Assembly (NCBI GenBank): GCA_029216955.1
Contig: JANAVB010004166.1
Location: 1 to 64,000, forward strand
From: Iris pallida
Lineage: Eukaryota > Streptophyta > Magnoliopsida > Asparagales > Iridaceae
Reading direction: 5' to 3'
DNA: 64,000 nt
Shown: in pieces, positions 20,658 through 32,543 of the stretch
Numbering within the stretch: the stretch's first letter is position 1
How the letters are laid out: every line of letters begins with the position of its first letter
Translations under genes and position numbers: made by a program
Notes under the pieces: model-generated
What the model was told of the DNA's origin: nothing
Database searches by the model: none
Seen by the model: the letters and a program-made list of their open reading frames with translations, nothing else

Positions 20658-23600
20658 TGTCAACCCCTTAACCAATTTTTTCTCCTATTATTTTTTTATT
20701 ATTTATTTCCTTTTATTGGCCAATATACATTTGTTATGTTACATATCTAGTATTTTACATAAAATACCTATAGAGGGCCAAATAGGAAATAAAAGGCATT
20801 TTAGGGACCTGGGTGCAAATTGGCACTAATTCAAATTCCTTCCTGGATTTGAACGCATGATAACCCCCTACTCTTTACGAACTCTCAACCAAATGATTTA
20901 AATTCAATTCGAATTCAAATAACCACCATGTAAGATCAAATCGAACTCCTCTATATCTCCTCAAAGATTTGATCGATCATTTATGCATATATATGAGAGG
21001 TTGTAGCCGATTCCCCAAAACCCATCTACAAAACCCTAGAAACAAATCCCCTGTTTCAAGAATAGCTGAGGAGGAGGAGGAGCACTACATCCTCGAACTC
21101 GACAGGTAACCCTTCGAACCTTCGATTTACTTTTATTTATAAGACTTAGGACGGGGATGGGAAGTATTTGATTAAATGCTTAAGAGTAAGTAGAGGAATT
21201 CGTATTGATTATTTCCATCAATAATTAAGTTGTTAGAAGGTGGGATAAACCCAGGTATCAGTTGCGTATGACACAGGTTCGGGTGTCAGTCATCATAAGA
21301 TTTGTGTCTATATACAATTATATGGGATATCATACTGGGAGAATAATGATGATATGCTGCTATGTTCATAATTTTAGTCTACAAACTGAACTTGCATCAG
21401 TCATTAGGTTGATGTTGCTATGAGATATCAGTATTAAAGGTTGTGCTTAAGGAGGAAGCTATAGGTTCGAACATAAGGTTTGAATGGGTAAGTATCAGGG
21501 GTACAATGAGACTTGAACCTATTAGTCTAGGTGGATACCAAGTGAACAGTTGACACATGGGAATATGCGTATGGCCTTGACTGATACTTTAGGTATCAGA
21601 TACCCCAATACACAAAGAGGCTCACTGCACTTTAGTTGGTCATGTCCTACATATATATAGGGAAAAATCTTCCTATTGATTAATCCGCTATATTTTCAGT
21701 TCAGTTGTCCTGCATATAGGTCAAGCCCAGTGGAGTATCAGAAGTTTTGTGAAGTTCTACATATTAGGAATTAGGAATTCTTTGTTCTGTCTTGGTGTTC
21801 CCATGTTAGCCTACACTTATTAGTTCTTATGTTCTTTGGAATACCCAGCTATAAGAGTAACTGTCTCTCGAGTATTGGTGTGACCTTGACTAATACTTTA
21901 GGTATCAGACCCTATCATGACCTTGTTGGTTGTTTGATGATGTGTATCAATCAGTAGTTAGTAAATTAGTTTCCTTCACTAAGTATCAATCCCATCCGGC
22001 TGTGGTAGCATATAGACTTATAAACAGGGATGTACCCATGAGTATACACGAGTAGGCCAGATATCTGGTATAGATGTAAACTAGCAATAGATTTGACAAC
22101 ATCAGTGAGTCACATAATAATGGATTGGGGCAAACACTTCAATACTCTTCCCCACCCTCCTGTGCATATCCCTACAATACTTGCTACATAGGTAAGCCCC
22201 TCACTTTACCCCAATCCTTCCACATTTTGTAATTCCTTCTTGTAGACTATGGGGGTAAGTATCAGGAGTATTTGCATAGCTTATATATAAATTGGTTAGT
22301 GTCAGGCCTGTATGGGTTGTACATCACCCTGTAATCCTTTGTGCAGGTTTGATTGGTTAGTTCATTCCCCTCGAGACCCTAAGCCTATGTGAGCATGGAT
22401 TAACTAAGCCACCTACTCTCCTGAACAACTATGGTTATCACCTGGACTAGGAGTACAATAGATTAGTAGGAGGACCTGTCAGCTGTCAAGGTGTCCCAAT
22501 TGGTTGTCTGCCATCTACATCTATTCAATTTTTCCTTGTGAAAACAAAGATTAATGTTGTAGCATTGAAGTCTTACATCAGTGTTAACCCTACAGCAGGA
22601 CATCACATGAGATGTCAGAGGATCCCCATCTACTTCTAAGTACAACTGTATAGTCTTTGGTTGTGTGGGGAAAGAAATATCCAGATTATGGGACATCTGC
22701 CCTGTACCCTTGAGCATCTCCTGTTACACCATGGATCAGAACATAAGTATTGGCATGTATTACACTTAAGGCAGGGTATTAGTTTCCCCTGGTTCCCTTG
22801 ACTGATATATCCAGAGTACCAGCCTGAATTCGTGTTTTCCATGTCCAGATTAGAGGAAGGATATGAGGATTCGAAATTATACATGTTCAGCTCATATACC
22901 CAAGTCCAGGCCTTACCCAGCATATATACAGGTACTTCCATCCAGTAGACCATAAGGAATGGATCACAGGGGACTGGAAGTGTGTGTAACACCTAAGCAG
23001 GATACCAAATGGATTGTACCTATAGATAGGGTCATCAGGGTTACCAGTAGCAAATACTACTTTAATGTATCAGTCCTTAGGCTAGCACCAGCTCAGATAC
23101 ATAGTATTATATATGAATATTCTAACCTAGTGAGCTTGACAGAGCATGGGGAACTGTATAGCCTTGGGACATCCTATAGTGTACTATGGGTTCGAGCGAC
23201 TATTCCTATAGAAGACAGCGGGATAATAGATTAACATGTGCAAGGTTCCAGTTACTAACCAGAGGATAGACTGAGGGAGACTTATGTATACACATCATGG
23301 GACCATTACAGGCACCCAAGAGTCCAGACCAGCTAAATATAGGAGTTAACAGATATTAGTGCAGATATCAAACCTCCAGAAGTTCAGTCGAGTAGGAGAC
23401 TTTAGGTACCAAATTGTATGTCTCTTATCTACTTTATGGGAAACCTGTGTAATGAGGGGATCAGTTTTCCTAGAGTATCAGTTGGCAAAGGCAAAACTAG
23501 CAGTACATACACATTAGGAGAGAGTACCCTAGGCTGATACACAAAATACAGGGGAGGCCAATTATACTAAATCATTTGGGCAGTCTTTGTAAGCCTTAGT

Positions 23601-24032
23601 TTAACTCAGTTTGGGTGGAGTTTTACCTAAACTAAACCTAGTTTAAGCAGAATCCTAATAATAGAATAATAGAATTAATGTATAATTCTCATATTACATC
23701 TATTGATCCAAGGAATGCTAAAACAGGTTTATCGGGTTTTGACTCAGCATTTGACCAGTATAGCAGCTCAGGACCACAGGCAAGTATACCTTGCCTTTCT
23801 ACAGAACTTTATTTACATACACTATCTTTTTATTATTATCCAATTTTTCTCATATTATTGACATGTATCTTTCATATCTTGCTTGTGTATTTGTATCATT
23901 GCTTTGTAGACCGTGTTCACAGCTAGCTTTACGTCTTATTGGTCGTATTTACTTCTGCCTTGATTGAGTCGTGCCTTGGGTCGCGAAGTCATGAACTGAA
24001 CTGCTTTACCTCCTTGTCTTGAAATCTTGAAG

Positions 24033-24330
24033 CTAACCTGCGAAAAATAGGGGCGAGGGTTAGTAGTTATCTATGTCTTAAGCTAACCTGCGAGTCCACA
24101 CTAGGGACAAAGGTTAGTAGTTATTGGTCCACACCTACGAGCCCATACTAGGGACAAGGGTGATTCACACCTGCGAGTCTACACTAGGGACGAGGGTTAG
24201 TAATATATGGTTCACACCTGCGAGTCCACACTAGGGACGAGGGTGATGCTAGCCTGCGAGTCCACACTAGGGACGAGGGCTAATAGTTGTTCAAACCTGC
24301 GAGTCCACACTAGGGACGAGGGTTTGAGTA
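24033..24330 (+). repeat. Minisatellite in the G1 right LTR, 7 units
   Basis: Same core word as 19311-19655, GCGAGTCCACACTAGGGACG. The first unit is degenerate (GCGAAAAATAGGGGCG). Confidence 0.85.
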
Positions 24331-24500
24331 TCGATTTGGTTATCCGTTGACATCTTGACATGAGTTCTCTCGTCCTCGTTCTGCAGTTCATTTATGTGTA
24401 GTCAGTGTACAAATTTGTGTTTTATTTATTGCTCAGTTCTACTTGTTTATTCTGTATTTTTCTCCATGCATAATAAACTGTCAGAAGGGATCGTTTTTAT

Positions 24501-24541
24501 GTATCTTGCTAGTCCTCTGAGGACCTGATGATCTCTTCAGG
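24501..24541 (+). other. Conserved two-hairpin motif, G1 right LTR
   Basis: Identical to the copy at 19822-19862, about 380 bp before the LTR end. Confidence 0.6.
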
Positions 24542-24936
24542 TTTAGCCGAGTTTGAGTCAGGCGCAGTTGAGCAGGTTAAGTCAGCACCAGACCGCAGAG
24601 CTTTGCAGTTGAGGTTGCCTTGATTAGCAGGTTGTATTCAGTTAGTGTATTTCATGTATTTATTTCTCTTTCCGTCTATTTGTAGTGGATTTGTGTCCAC
24701 CGGACGTGACATTGAATCTTGGATACATTCAGTTATATTATTTAGTTTCTTTGGTATTTCATTGATCTTGGTTGATTCGTTATTATCCTGTAGATAAGAT
24801 ATAGATTTCTCGTGATTCTAGATTGCCGTGACTTGTGTATAGACATCATACTACCGCGAACACTGTAGCGTAGGCTGGGCTTGGACACGCTTCGTATCCG
24901 AAAGCGGGTACGGGTCGTGACAATTAGTTATCTTAC

Positions 24937-25184
24937 AACGACATCCCTATTTTCTGTGATAACATTAGTTCTATAAATCTTATGAAGAATCCTATTTGTC
25001 ACTCTCTCACTAAGCATATAGAGATTAGACATCATTTTCTTAGATATCATGTTTTACATGGTGACATTTGTCAAGAATATGTGGACACAACGCCAATTAG
25101 CTGGCATTTTACTAACCTCTACCAGAAGATCGTTTTAAATTTATACGAAGAGAATTAAAAAATTTGGATGTTGAAGTTTTATAA
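24937..25184 (+). pseudogene. Relic B RNase H, C-terminal fragment
   Basis: NDIPIFCDN, NPICHSLTKHIEIRHHFLR and LPEDRFKFIRREL match the C1 RNase H end (HIPIFCDN, RIKHIEIRHHFLR, LAEDRFNYLRREL). One base is missing between FTN and LPEDRF. It starts directly at the G1 insertion point and ends TAA at 25184. Confidence 0.85.
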
Positions 25185-25861
25185 TTATATATTATTTGAC
25201 CGAAATTCCTAAGATCGTAAATAGTATTTTGGTTATAAGCCGAAAGGGCCCTTATAACAATAAGGCGTAAAAGCCTAAGCGACACTATACTAAGTGTGTT
25301 CAGACTACCGCTAGCTGGAATCTGGCCCCTACAGCTAACCCAAAATATTTGATACATTTGTTGCATTATGGTTAATTAATATAAATTATTTTTCCTCAAC
25401 ACAAATATTTTAAATTACTATTTTGTATACATGTTAAATACTATATCAAAATTGTTCAGTTCTATTTATGATACCTGAAATCGAGCTCGGACGGAGCTCT
25501 ATGCGAATTCGGGTCAAACTCGGGTGCTAATTCCAGAACAGATGATGGACAGTTCGGGACTCTTATTAAAACCCTCTTCTCTTCATCTTATTCTCCATCA
25601 CAAAAATTGCCTCCACACTGAAACCATAACTCTAGAAACCCTATTATACTTCCTCCAAGCCTGTCAAAGCCTAAAAACTTAGATTTTGGGTGATGTCATG
25701 ATTCTTTTCCTTATTCATTGCTGAAATTCGGTATATCTCTCTCAAGGTTCCAAAAAAGAAACAAAAAGTTTTCTCAAGGTTGCAAAAAGAATAAAAAAGT
25801 TGGAGAAGCTTTTTCTTCTAATGTCTAAGAAGAAGTTTCGTTCTCACTTTTTAGTCTATCT
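25185..25861 (+). other. Relic B spacer between pol and third ORF
   Basis: No domain seen. It carries GAGCTCGGACGGAGCTC and GAATTCGGGTCAAACTCGGG words like those in the C1 spacer. Confidence 0.55.
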
Positions 25862-26979
25862 ATGCCGGATGGTGACAACTTTGATGAATTCATATTTATC
25901 TCCATCGATGCTTCAAATGAATGGTTCGCCGATTTTTTAGAATGGACAATTTGTCCGGGAAGCCCGGTCAATTTTAACTTGTTTCTTGATCATTTATCAG
26001 TATTTCAACACTTTGGTTTTGAAGAACTGGTGCAATATAGTTATCCAATTTATATGAATGCAATTTGTATGTTCTATTGCAATCTCATGGCCACAAATGG
26101 TACTATTCAGTCTATAGTCAGTGGGATAGAAATTGAATTGATGCTGATGATTTAGCTCTTATGCTTCATATTTCCAGTGAAGGGGAAGCACTTGTGGACA
26201 TCACAAAAATTCAATTTTTGGCTCATATGATATTAAATTCATTCTGTGACTCGCTATGTGAACCGAATCCCCATCCTAAAGGTCGCCTTCGACCGAAACA
26301 TATGAATGACTATTTCTATAATTTGCATCGGAAGGCATTTTCTGTTATCATTCCGAAACAAACATCCACCGATGAAATCACTTATCTTGAACTCTCTGCC
26401 ATATATCATCTCCACTTTGTGATTCATTTTAGCTTACCAAATACGATTATCTCTGCTATGGAATGGTGTAGCAAAAAAATGCGAATCCTTTTATACGCGA
26501 TGTATCTACCTTATATCCTTGAGTACTTTGATATCGTCTTAGATGACTGTCCTCGAGATTCTCCTCATGCTTATCTTCATATGCATCATCGAGTAGCTCC
26601 TACGCCAGCCGTGTAGGTTCCTCCTCCTCCTCCTGTTGTTTATCTATCAGCTAGTTACCATCCTTTCCATCCTTCCACAAACGTCACCGTTGAGTCTTTC
26701 CAGGCATTAGTTATGGATTAGTTCTGGTCTATAGATTTTTAGACCACCCTGCAGTTCTAGGCCATGACCAACGCTTTGTGGGATTTCAGCTTTAACTTTG
26801 CTCACAACCCTGGCGGCCCTATTCTTATGGTTCGTGATCCCTCAGTGATTGGTTATCGTATTGATGATCTGGAGGCTCAGCGCTACTTTGACCCTGTTGC
26901 TGCTCGTTATGATCCCCACCGCTCTGCTGCGTCCGGGAACCCTTCTCGGACAGCTGATGCTGATAATGATGATGATTAG
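25862..26979 (+). pseudogene. Relic B third ORF, broken
   Basis: Homologous to the C1 third ORF: FYCN, GEALVDITKI and STDEITYLELSAIYHL align with FYCN, GEPLVDITEF and SKDDVTSLELSTIYHI. A TAG at 26153-26155 and further stops near 26613, 26718 and 26741 break it. The end reads ADADNDDD, the acidic tail missing from C1's frame only because of a stop. Two diverged copies keeping the same architecture support a real protein family. Confidence 0.8.
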
Positions 26980-27468
26980 AGGATGATGTCTAGTGATACA
27001 GTGTCACTACTGTATTCTATTTTCTAGCTGCTTTTTATTTTCATGTATTAGTGACAGATGCTTCTTCAAAGCATTTTGCGACATTTAGTATCTTGTGACA
27101 CTTTCATTCTATTATGTTAGCACTCTATGTATGATATTATAGTACTTCGATAAAATTACTATTTTGATTTCTTCTATGCCGAGTACTTAGATTTTTATGT
27201 CATTTTGAATATATGACAAATGGAAGAGAATTATATGATTATACTTGAACAAATTGAATACTACATACATATACATGTTACTATGAAAACTTGGTTTGAG
27301 ATTTTTTTGCAAGATTTCAAAGGTTCTGAGGACTTGGTCATTATTGCGGGGGAGCATGCTAATGTACCAATGCTACTATACCAATGTACTAAGCTAATTT
27401 TGTACCAGCTGAACATTTATAAAGTATCAATTGTAGTTTTGTTAAATTATCAGAATAGGGGGGGACAT
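26980..27468 (+). other. Relic B 3' UTR and polypurine tract
   Basis: AT-rich and without a gene. It ends with AGAATAGGGGGGGACAT, the polypurine tract directly before the LTR start TGTTGGCC. Confidence 0.6.
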
Positions 27469-27977
27469 TGTTGGCCCATGCAGTCATGATTAACCTGATT
27501 TCGATAATTGACTTAAAACTTCGAATATGATACGTAAAGTATGGAAACTATAGAAGATCTCAGCTATTATCACCAAGCAAGATTTTGTCAAGTTATTATG
27601 CATTTTTCTATTCTTGAGTCAAGGTTTTCGTGAGTCAGATATCACTGGCATTTAGATGAACATCCTTGTTCAAACAAAACCCACTCAAACCAAACCAATA
27701 TCCAAAATACATTATAAAAGCCAAAGAACATTCTAAAAACCTAGTAACCGAACTCGGTGCGAGTCCGCCCCAAACTCGGTCTCCCCAAATTTCTCCTAGT
27801 TAGAATGAATAAATATTCTTTTGGATCCCAAACGTTCAAAAATTTGAACGTTGCCCTAACCGAGTTCTGCCCGAACTCTGGTTCAGAAATACCTACAAGT
27901 ATAGAAGAGTTTTTATTTTACTCACTCATCTAATTATTCATCTTCTCTATTCATTCTAAGCATTCCTATTTGAAAGA
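27469..27977 (+). repeat. Relic B 3' LTR, truncated
   Basis: Starts TGTTGGCCCATG like the C1 LTR on its own strand. It shares GAGTTCTGCCCGAACTC, then the promoter-distal TTTACTCACTCATC and TCTTCTCTATTCATTCTAAGC. It stops where GC-rich DNA begins, so the far half is missing or displaced. Confidence 0.75.
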
Positions 27978-28830
27978 GCACTAGAGCCCACTGCACCTGT
28001 ACCGCACGGGGCCCCCACAGGAACTGTCGCACCAAAAAGTGCGCCACAATCGAAAGGCAAGGGCATGTGGTCAACAACTACGCCGAACGGGGTCCCCAAA
28101 GCATCATGAAGTACGCCAGAAGCAGGATAAATTGATCCTCGAGGAGCGCCACTGGGGCCCCCACAGGAACTGTCTCGCCAAAAAGTGTGCCACATTCGAA
28201 AGGCAAGGGCGCATGGCCTTAGGGCCCACAGCAGCAAACGGGTCCTGTGCGTACGTCCCCCAATGGGGGTACGGTCCTCGAGGAGAACACGTGGGTCTCT
28301 GCTGACGGGCGCCAGGCCAAATTCAAATGAAGATAGGGGGAGGATGGGCGGAAGGGCGGTGGGGGGGACCCGAGGAGGGTGGAAGAGGGCACTGGACGGT
28401 GATCGACACCAGGAATGTGGCACCGGCCCGACGGCAAGGCTGGAAGGGGAGAGGGCAAATGGGGGCCAGGGGAATAATGGAGGGAGCCGGTGAGGGTGGC
28501 GGCGGAAAGGAGGTGGTTGAGGGGAAGAGAAGGGGCGTCGGGGATGGGGAAATGAGGAGGGATGGGGTGATGAAGTTGGGGCCGACGTCGAAGAAGGAAA
28601 CACGGGGAAAGAGGAGAGAATCGCCGGATCGGAGGGGAACCCCTGAAAGGCGAGGAGGTCGGCCATGGTGGAGGCCATGGGGGAACAAAAAGGAGAAGAG
28701 GGTTGGGATGATAGCCGAGCGCCAGCACTGTCCCCGACGGCGGGCGTGCGTGGCGGCGCTAGCCGGGGCTCAGCGCCCCGGGGACACAGGATCCAAAGAG
28801 CAGCGATGAAGAAGAAAACATAGAAACCTT
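27978..28830 (-). other. GC-rich gene-like island of unknown origin
   Basis: Base composition changes sharply from AT-rich LTR to GC-rich. On the minus strand a frame opens with MASTMADLLAFQGFPSDP at 28678 and stays open for 240 codons to 27956; the product is Pro/Ser-rich with no domain I recognise. At 28009-28290 there are two imperfect direct copies of about 141 bp, each with CACAGGAACTGTC and AAAGGCAAGGGC. The open frames in several phases are expected from high GC and are weak evidence for coding. It could be a captured gene fragment, a Pack-type element or retroelement leader. I could not find inverted repeats or a target duplication. Confidence 0.5.
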
Positions 28831-29000
28831 CAGAATATATGTATATATATATAATATATTTATTTATTTGTCCCCTAATACATGTTTACCTTTATGAAGG
28901 ATGTTTCGAGAGACCCCCCATGTTTACCTTCAATTTGGTATCATGCCCATCGCTACCAACCGCTGCACACCTCGCCGGAGACCCCCCATGACCTCGATGA
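28831..29000. other. AT-rich junction with repeated CCCCCCATG words
   Basis: TATATATA-rich stretch, then GAGACCCCCCATG and GAGACCCCCCATGACC 60 bases apart. Nothing else seen. Confidence 0.4.
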
Positions 29001-31088
29001 ACTCCCCTGACGCAACCCCCTTTCTCCTGTAACATACGACAGTCAATTCGTGAGTTTCACACAAAATCCAATCGTGATGTGCACGAATTCGAGTCCAGAA
29101 TCGTATTTTATCGCAGAAAATTTGGACATATTTTTTTGAGAATCCGACCTTCGGATCGTCGATCCAATTCTTCCGTCTCAATCTCGGTATATACCCCTTC
29201 GCTGACCTAAATTTTCAGCCGTCAGTTCGATCGTTTGATAGATTAAAATCGGCCACCAAGTTGACCGTTTAAATTATATTATTTTTGGACAGTTTTGCGG
29301 AGCCAACATCGTGAATTTGGTTCTTCCTCGCCGAAACTCTGTTTGATGAACCACCAACTCTAGTACGTAGCAGGTATAACCGTTCATGCCATAAAATTTT
29401 TAGTTTCATAGAATGTCGTTTGGTTGGTTGAAATCGATGCCAAAGTTGGTCTCTCGAAATCGAAATTTCCAACATGTAGAATTATATTTTTCAACCCGGG
29501 ACATCGAATTCCAAATCCGAAACCACCAATGGACACGTGGCATTGTTCTGGCCTATATTGATATAAAATTTGCCAAATTTGGATAACCTTTGTTCTGACA
29601 CATTTTTTTTTGCAAAGTGGGTCCAATAGCGGACATCGTTTTGACCAAAAATTATGATTTTGCCCCTGTGTCCAAAATTAGACTTATGGGTAGCCTATCA
29701 TCGCTATTTTAGTTATCCCAAGAAAGTTGGCAATGTCTGATTTAGCATCTAAAGTTGTTTACGAGTGTTCCACCCTTACTGTTTTATTTAGATTAACGAG
29801 TTCGCTTACAAGACGTCATTGAATCATTGTGCAAACTTCAGGCAAGATACCCTGCTACTTCTCTTGTACTATTTAAATACATGGGTTGTTGTTGTGCATA
29901 GGAATAGATGGGTTAGTGGTGTGCATCCAAGTGTGACTTGGGTGCTGTCGATGGTTTCATCGATATGATAATGCGTGTGTAACTTAGCGGTTAGAGGACT
30001 CTCCCAATTAGTAATGAAGTTATTTTCGATGACTTCTATGACTGGACACATCTTATGACACGGCACTTTCAGTGAGTTTATATTGTGTTGGCACGTTCCT
30101 ACATATTTGGCTAGCTACCAATACGGGCAGATCGTGTGACGGTTCATATATTGATTAGAGTGAGTCTAGATAGAGACTTGCGTTGTGATGTGGAATACCA
30201 GAGTCAGGGATGTAATTCGAGCATGACACGGGAGGGAAAGACTATTAGTAGGCGTATGGGACAACCATTTGTATATCAGCCTCAGTGTGCCAGTTATGGC
30301 TATACTAGTGGATATATCCAACATCAGACACGGACTACTATCCGGTACAATCGGAGAAATATGCTAGTATATATTTCAGCATTAGTTGACGCTAATGCTA
30401 CTCCCATACCTACCCATACGGCCGAAAGTCGTCTTCGATATGCATTCACATAGTTGGTTAGATTTCCAGTTATTATTCAGTTCATGTTATGGCGTGGGAT
30501 AGTGTCTTATCACGAAATAGTATGCCACCCCTTGTCCTTGTCTGGTTGTAGGGGTGGTTTACTGCTTCGATGGCGAGATACTGGACCATGTTGTGATCCG
30601 AACTACTTATTCATGTATTTATTTCAGTTCATATTGTAGCTTGTACTTTTGTATCTTGTTACATTCCTCTGAGGACCTGGTAATCTATCTAGGTGGTTGT
30701 CGAGCTTATAGTATAAACAGGTGGATGGTATGATTTTGGCTACAGGGTTCAGGTATTGCTTGTAGTGATAGTTTATCATTTTCTCGTGCTTTCTATTTCC
30801 TTCCTATTATATCTTGCTTATTTAGCCTAGTTTTACTGGACCTCTATTATTCTTGGGGTCTATTCCAAACATATATGCTAATGGACTGCAGACCATGACA
30901 TATATTGTTTGTTCTTGATTTTGTTCATTATTGTGGATTGAGACACAGTTGTGATAGAGTATATTTAGTTTACTTTACAACATACTACGATTAGGATAAG
31001 TCCATTAAATTAGGATACTTATTCTAGTCGTTCAACTGGCATGCTCATGCCTTGGGTTCCCAAGTATTTTTGGAACTGGGGCATGACA
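29001..31088 (+). repeat. Diverged gypsy LTR related to G5 (5' edge uncertain)
   Basis: Its 3' end reads CATGCTCATGCCTTGGGTTC, then GGAACTGGGGCATGACA at 31088, the end of the G5/G3-type LTR. GTGCATCCAAGTGTGACTTG and AGGCAAGATACC match G5 in reverse orientation. The two-hairpin motif is at 30651-30695. No internal region is attached, so it may be a solo LTR. The start is not resolved. Confidence 0.65.
30651..30695 (+). other. Conserved two-hairpin motif, LTR ending at 31088
   Basis: GTATCTTGTTACATTCCTCT, then GAGGACC, and hairpin 2 CCTGG, loop TAATCTAT, CTAGG. Relative to G1, paired bases have changed and pairing is kept through a G-T pair. Confidence 0.5.
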
Positions 31089-32543
31089 CATGTAATCAAG
31101 TAAGACTGAAAAAAATAGTAATATAGAAAATGCATGAATAAACTGTACAATTCGATAAGGTATACTTGCCTCTAAATGATGTCCGAGTGTATGCCTGACC
31201 AACACCGATGTCTACATTACTCCCTCCAATTTTACCTATAATAATATACTATTACTACTTTCTAACGACTTACCATATATAAACTAGATTAATATTTATA
31301 CCTGATTGTCGTCATGATGTCGGTACAACACTGTACAACATATATAGTACCAACTTCCTTATAAAAAATAATTTATAACTAACATAAAATTATAATTTAC
31401 TTTCTAGAAAATAATTATAAATATTTTTATACTACTAATAATATTATTTTATTGATGGAAACTCAATCACAATAGCCTCATGTTGAAACTATATCGTTAA
31501 TACCGCATTTGGCCTATTAATTATCCCGAAACTATAAATAAATAAAAATATATAATTTTGGAAACATTACATAAATTAGTTAAAATTGTGTTTTTATCAT
31601 CAAGTCTTGCATAACAAATATTTTAGTAGAATTATATGAAGTTTCAAAGCTTTTGAATACAATAAACACATGATTTCCGGAGTTACGGTTTTACAGCAAA
31701 TGTCAAGAATTTTAATAAATACTAAATTAACTCAAAACTCAGGAAAAAGATATGCGTTAAAAAGATCTTGATATCTATTTTCTTATAAAAATTAGTAGGA
31801 AGATCAAATCTTAATGAAAATAGGCGAAAAGCCACTCGCAACAGATCTGGCATATTTTTGATACCTTGTCATAGAATTGATATCTCGGACGAACCGTTTG
31901 GAACTGTGTGGGTTGTCAATTGGACATAAAAAAAGACACATAGATATTTCCATTAGTTTTAGTTTTATGAAAATATGAGGTAGGAATGTACACGATACCC
32001 TAGATGCAAAACAACATACATGCTGAAACGAATTCAGACTTGGAATTCAACTTCGGGTGACTTCTAAAATTTGCAACTCCTCATAAAGTTGATATGGACC
32101 TTCAGGGGCTTGCTAGGATGTTAGAGGTTCACATTAGCTAAACAAGGAATATTTGTGGAGCATCACAGGAGGTTGAGAAGGGGTCAAAACTGCCGATATA
32201 ACAGTATTATTCAAACTAATAAAAAGGTAAAAAAATGATTTATAACCGAAAGAATTTCATGTAAAAAATATGTATAACTATTTTGAAATAGTTTATAATC
32301 TTTAAAACTATATATGTATTATTCAAACTAATAATAACTAAAATTCCATAAACTTATTTTAGGGATAAAACAACAATTTAGTCAAATATAATATTTTAGG
32401 TTAAAAAAATATTATTTCAAGGTAGAAAAATCAAATTTGAAAAAGATAAAGGCCAAGCTCAAAACAATATTTTTTTTACGATATAAATGTTTGAAAATAT
32501 TAATTATATGTATCTATATATTTAAAAAAATAACTTAGATAAT
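31089..32543. other. AT-rich repeat-like stretch, no gene
   Basis: No coding region seen. TAAGGTATACTTGCC near 31160 and a following ACTCCCTCC/ATAATAATATAC pattern parallel the G5 LTR in reverse orientation, so this may be an old LTR fragment. G5 begins at 32544. Confidence 0.4.

Larger units (their letters stand above)
1..24922 (+). mobile_element. G1: Ty3/gypsy-type LTR element with nearly empty interior (left end outside window)
   Basis: Two long LTRs flank only 413 bp. The right LTR is complete (20658-24922). The left LTR is visible as 1-8, 869-1162 and 18619-20244 because a MULE and copia element C1 sit inside it. A primer-binding site follows the left LTR and a polypurine tract precedes the right LTR, both in the + orientation. 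The LTR begins TGTCAACCCC and ends GGGTCGTGACA. G1 interrupts copia relic B, whose RNase H reading resumes right after 24922. The 5' target duplication cannot be checked because it lies outside the window; the 3' flank is ATTAG. Confidence 0.85.
20658..24922 (+). repeat. G1 right LTR, complete (4265 bp)
   Basis: Begins TGTCAACCCC after the polypurine tract and ends GGGTCGTGACA. It provides the unoccupied site for both the MULE (23062-23070) and C1 (near 23347). The several open frames inside it are LTR sequence without domains. It includes a seven-unit minisatellite and the two-hairpin motif at 24501-24541. Confidence 0.9.
24923..27977 (+). mobile_element. Relic B: 3' part of a decayed SIRE-like copia element
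   Basis: On the + strand it shows an RNase H end, a spacer, the third ORF, a 3' UTR and a 3' LTR. It is homologous to C1 but well diverged. Its 5' part would lie left of G1, outside the window. It is the host layer into which G1 inserted. Confidence 0.85.

Noticed and set aside
27978..28830. CACTA transposon (CACTAGAGCCC at about 27979)
   Set aside because: No matching inverted TAGTG end or 3-bp duplication found downstream.
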